Source: an uncultured Bacteroidales bacterium
GTDB lineage: Bacteria; Bacteroidota; Bacteroidia; Bacteroidales; Paludibacteraceae
NCBI GenBank assembly: GCA_937916355.1
Contig: CALFTM010000071.1
Span: 1-56,713, forward strand
Length of the DNA stretch: 56,713 nt
Direction of reading: 5' to 3'
The position numbers were made by a program, and so were the translations under genes. The notes under the pieces were generated by a model. It searched no databases and was not told the DNA's origin. It saw only the letters and a list, made by a program, of their open reading frames with translations. Below, piece by piece: positions 54,503 through 56,713 of this stretch. Numbering within the stretch: the stretch's first letter is position 1; each line of letters starts with the position of its first letter.

Positions 54503-55204
54503 ATGGTTTATACGCATGAAGTGCAACAAATGTGCTGTGTTGCCAAAGGTCCTAACCACGGTCCTGCTCCAATTCCAGAAGAAGGAAAGTGGATTCAAGC
54601 AAAGGAGATCAAAGATATTTCAGGTTTGACTCACGGTGTGGGTTGGTGTGCTCCTCAACAAGGTGCTTGCAAACTTACTCTCAATGTGAAGGATGGTATC
54701 ATCGAAGAGTGTTTGGTTGAAACTATCGGATGCTCAGGTATGACTCACTCAGCTGCTATGGCTTCTGAGATTCTTCCTGGAAAAACTCTTCTTGAGGCGT
54801 TGAATACTGACCTTGTGTGTGATGCAATCAATACCGCAATGAGAGAATTGTTCCTTCAAATCGTGTATGGTCGTACTCAATCTGCTTTCTCAGAGGGAGG
54901 ACTTCCAGTAGGTGCCGGTCTTGAGGATTTAGGTAAAGGTCTTATCGGTCAGATGGGTACTCTTTACGGAACTAAGGCTAAGGGAACTCGTTACCTTCAA
55001 CTTACAGAAGGATACATCACAAAGATGTTCTTGGATAAGAACGACCAAGTGTGCGGATATGAGTTCGTTCACATGGGAAAATTCATGGACGCTGTGAAGA
55101 AAGGTGTGCCTGCTGATGAAGCATTGAAGAGCGTTACTGGTACTTACGGACGTACAAAGCCAGAGGACGGTGTAGTTAAATCTATTGACCCACGTAAAGA
55201 ATAA
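54503..55204 (+). CDS. NifU-like iron-sulfur scaffold-type protein (GGGtGRT partner)
   Basis: 233 residues, no signal peptide. The central part resembles the NifU/IscU N-terminal scaffold: LTLNVKDGIIEECLVETIGCSGMTHSAAMASEIL has the GCxxxxxSA signature, with Cys70 and Cys77. Extra Cys residues at 11, 12, 49 and 56 (QMCCVAKG, GWCAPQQGAC) are not part of classical IscU and could carry a cluster. The family is annotated as an iron-sulfur assembly scaffold and is usually found next to a GGGtGRT gene, as here with a 14-nt gap, but I know of no settled physiological role. Codon choice is strongly biased (CGT, GGT, CTT), suggesting high expression. Confidence 0.8.
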   Translation: MVYTHEVQQMCCVAKGPNHGPAPIPEEGKWIQAKEIKDISGLTHGVGWCAPQQGACKLTLNVKDGIIEECLVETIGCSGMTHSAAMASEILPGKTLLEALNTDLVCDAINTAMRELFLQIVYGRTQSAFSEGGLPVGAGLEDLGKGLIGQMGTLYGTKAKGTRYLQLTEGYITKMFLDKNDQVCGYEFVHMGKFMDAVKKGVPADEALKSVTGTYGRTKPEDGVVKSIDPRKE

Positions 55205-55209
55205 GGAGG
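55203..55209 (+). promoter_or_regulatory. Unusually strong Shine-Dalgarno sequence for the GGGtGRT gene
   Basis: AAGGAGG lies nine bases before the ATG at 55219, a full anti-16S match. Most genes here, as in Bacteroidota generally, have AT-rich leaders without such a site. Confidence 0.8.
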
Positions 55210-55218
55210 AAACAGTAT

Positions 55219-56238
55219 ATGATTAGAGAAGTAAAATTCGAATCTCAAGATCGCCGTATCAAACAAATCGAAGAGTGTTTGAAAAATCACGGTATCGCTT
55301 CTATCGAAGAGGCTAACCAAATTTGCGAGGCTGCAGGTTTAGACCCTTACAAGACTTGTGAGGAGACTCAAATGATCTGCTTCGAGAATGCTAAATGGGC
55401 TTACGTCGTAGGTACTGCTATCGCTCTTAAAGAAAAGGCTAAAGACGCAGTTGAGGCTGCTAAGTATATTGGTGAAGGTTTGCAGGCTTTCTGTATTCCT
55501 GGTTCTGTTGCAGATGATCGTAAGGTGGGTATCGGCCACGGTAATTTGGCTGCTCGTCTTCTTTCTCCAGAGTCTAAGTGCTTCGCTTTCCTTGCAGGTC
55601 ACGAGTCTTTCGCAGCTGCTGAGGGTGCGATCAAAATCGCTAAGATGGCTAATAAGTCAAGACCAGCTGACAAACCATTGCGTTGCATCTTGAACGGTCT
55701 TGGTAAGGACGCTGCTATGATCATCTCTCGTATCAACGGATTTACTTATGTGCAAACTAAATTCGACTACTATACTGGTGAGTTGAAGGAGGTTAGCCGT
55801 ACTGCTTACTCTGATGGTGAGCGTGCTACTGTAAATTGCTACGGTGCAGACGATGTTCGTGAAGGTGTGGCTATCATGTGGAAAGAGGATGTGGATGTTT
55901 CTATCACTGGTAACTCTACTAACCCAACTCGTTTCCAACACCCAGTTGCTGGTACTTACAAGAAAGAGCGTGTTTTGGCTAATAAGGAGTATTTCTCAGT
56001 CGCTTCTGGTGGTGGTACTGGTCGTACTTTGCACCCAGATAACATGGCTGCTGGTCCTGCTTCTTACGGTATGACTGACACACTCGGACGTATGCACTCT
56101 GATGCTCAGTTTGCTGGTTCTTCTTCTGTGCCTGCTCACGTTGAAATGATGGGATTCCTCGGTATCGGTAACAACCCAATGGTGGGATGTACAGTTGCTT
56201 GTGCTGTGGAAGTAGACCTCTACTTGAATAAGAAATAA
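55219..56238 (+). CDS. GGGtGRT family protein
   Basis: 339 residues, cytosolic. The name-giving motif GGGTGRT is at 264-270 within FSVASGGGTGRTLHPDNM, and the conserved C-terminal stretch GMTDTLGRMHSDAQFAGSSS and GIGNNPMVGCTVACAVEVDLY follows. Several Cys (20, 36, 47, 54, 92, 121, 156, 207, and two near the C terminus) could bind a metal or cluster. The family is known mainly from Clostridia and Bacteroidales next to NifU-like scaffolds; its reaction is, to my knowledge, undetermined. Start chosen by the AAGGAGG site. Codon use is as strongly biased as in the upstream partner, so the pair is probably abundant in the cell. Confidence 0.9.
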   Translation: MIREVKFESQDRRIKQIEECLKNHGIASIEEANQICEAAGLDPYKTCEETQMICFENAKWAYVVGTAIALKEKAKDAVEAAKYIGEGLQAFCIPGSVADDRKVGIGHGNLAARLLSPESKCFAFLAGHESFAAAEGAIKIAKMANKSRPADKPLRCILNGLGKDAAMIISRINGFTYVQTKFDYYTGELKEVSRTAYSDGERATVNCYGADDVREGVAIMWKEDVDVSITGNSTNPTRFQHPVAGTYKKERVLANKEYFSVASGGGTGRTLHPDNMAAGPASYGMTDTLGRMHSDAQFAGSSSVPAHVEMMGFLGIGNNPMVGCTVACAVEVDLYLNKK

Positions 56239-56257
56239 TTTTATCTTGCTTTTTTGT

Positions 56258-56292
56258 AAAAGAACCTGCCCTCAAAGCAGGTTCTTTTTTTA
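56258..56292 (+). terminator. Rho-independent terminator after the GGGtGRT gene
   Basis: AGAACCTGC (56261-56269) pairs with GCAGGTTCT (56277-56285), extended by A-T pairs on both sides, and a T-run follows. Confidence 0.88.
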
Positions 56293-56400
56293 TTTTGCTT
56301 TTTTTTACACCTCCATTTCTCTGCATGTCGCTTTTATACAAGGTTTTTATCTTTAAGTGAAGATTTTTTTTCTCTTTAGTGTGATTTGTATTTTTGATTT

Positions 56401-56431
56401 TTTGTTTTTTTAAGAAATCTTTCTATCTTTG
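56401..56431 (+). promoter_or_regulatory. Promoter of the second PorP/SprF-family gene
   Basis: TTTG at 56401-56404 and TATCTTTG at 56424-56431 are 19 bases apart, an exact consensus match. The expected start near 56438 leaves an untranslated leader of about 145 nt. Confidence 0.75.
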
Positions 56432-56515
56432 CCAGACTATGTACTGACTACAATTTTTTGAGAAGAGAGGTTGATGTCGTTTGTGAGGATGTGTGGATGT
56501 GTTGCATAGTGCTTC

Positions 56516-56547
56516 GTATGTGAAATAACACATACATTAATGTATGT
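56516..56547 (+). repeat. Overlapping inverted repeats in a leader, including an 18-bp palindrome
   Basis: GTATGTG (56516-56522) can pair with CACATAC (56529-56535), while the overlapping segment 56530-56547 (ACATACATTAATGTATGT) is a perfect palindrome. The middle arm can therefore pair either leftwards or rightwards. It may be an operator for a dimeric regulator or a switchable RNA structure. Confidence 0.7.
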
Positions 56548-56583
56548 ATAAAATAGGATTACTAATTCGATGAAAAACGTGTA

Positions 56584-56713
56584 ATGATGAAACTAGGATG
56601 TCGTATATTAACTGTAGTGGCTTTCCTTGCAATGTTTTTGCGAGTGAATGCACAGGAAGAGATCGTCTGCGACCAGTATCACTTCAACTACTATTTGGTG
56701 AACCCGGCAGTCG
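56584..56713 (+). CDS. PorP/SprF family protein, N-terminal part (cut by window end)
   Basis: 43 codons are visible before the window ends. MMKLGCRILTVVAFLAMFLRVNA is a signal peptide, and the mature start QEEIVCDQYHFNYYLVNPAV has the Q..F.....NPA signature of the PorP/SprF family of T9SS-associated outer-membrane proteins. A second ATG directly follows the first, so the start may be 56587. Because such genes usually neighbour a large type B CTD protein gene, another T9SS cargo may lie just beyond the window. Confidence 0.75.
   Translation, partial: MMKLGCRILTVVAFLAMFLRVNAQEEIVCDQYHFNYYLVNPAV

Larger units (their letters stand above)
56239..56583. other. Intergenic region ahead of the second PorP/SprF-family gene
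   Basis: 345 AT-rich bases without a gene. They contain the GGGtGRT terminator (56258-56292), a consensus promoter (56401-56431), and overlapping inverted repeats at 56516-56547 in the resulting long leader. Confidence 0.6.

Overview
The window looks like a chromosomal segment of a Bacteroidota (order Bacteroidales-like) bacterium. The evidence is: type IX secretion system (T9SS) substrates and partners (a type A sorting tail on the first large protein, a gliding-motility-type B tail on the giant protein, PorP/SprF proteins), promoters of the TTTG-N19-TAnnTTTG type, MutS2, an archaeal/eukaryotic-type ProS, and a NifU-like/GGGtGRT pair. Genus cannot be decided from the sequence alone.

Layout. 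1-2899: the end of an upstream gene with its terminator, then a secreted GH30-like glycoside hydrolase. 2900-4730: a small accessory islet. A gene remnant, a GNAT acetyltransferase and a GrpB-family protein are each followed within 0-6 nt of the stop codon by copies of one repeat, a gene-cassette-like arrangement. A gene-poor stretch with short direct repeats then leads to tRNA-Asn. 4731-7187: tRNA-Asn, an SDR epimerase with a C-terminal zinc-ribbon-like tail, and an outer-membrane barrel protein. 7279-9726: mutS2. 9756-37899: the dominant feature, a gene set on the minus strand made of a 419-residue outer-membrane protein, an OmpA-family protein, a PorP/SprF-family protein and one 25-kb gene. 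The last encodes an 8356-residue secreted protein with about 90 tandem Ig-like modules and a T9SS type B sorting domain. 37974-48278: housekeeping genes, namely proS, a LOG-like protein, the cluster lysC-lysA-glycosyltransferase-mazG, purT and a ClC channel with CBS domains. 48605-53183: an outer-membrane barrel protein, recJ and recQ. 53224-54222: a RhuM-Fic/Doc fusion. 54503-56238: the NifU-like/GGGtGRT pair. 56584-end: the start of a second PorP/SprF-family gene behind a long leader with a perfect 18-bp palindrome.

How parts fit together. The OMP, OmpA, PorP/SprF and giant protein are most simply read as a surface module. PorP/SprF partners usually support secretion or anchoring of type B T9SS substrates, the OmpA protein would tie the assembly to peptidoglycan, and the giant protein would be a long surface fibre with its unique N-terminal domain outermost. 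The T9SS core genes are not in this window. The strongest candidates for something little described are the giant-fibre module, the cassette-like islet at 2906-4130, and the GGGtGRT pair, whose function remains unclear. No CRISPR array, rRNA, transposase or integrase was seen.
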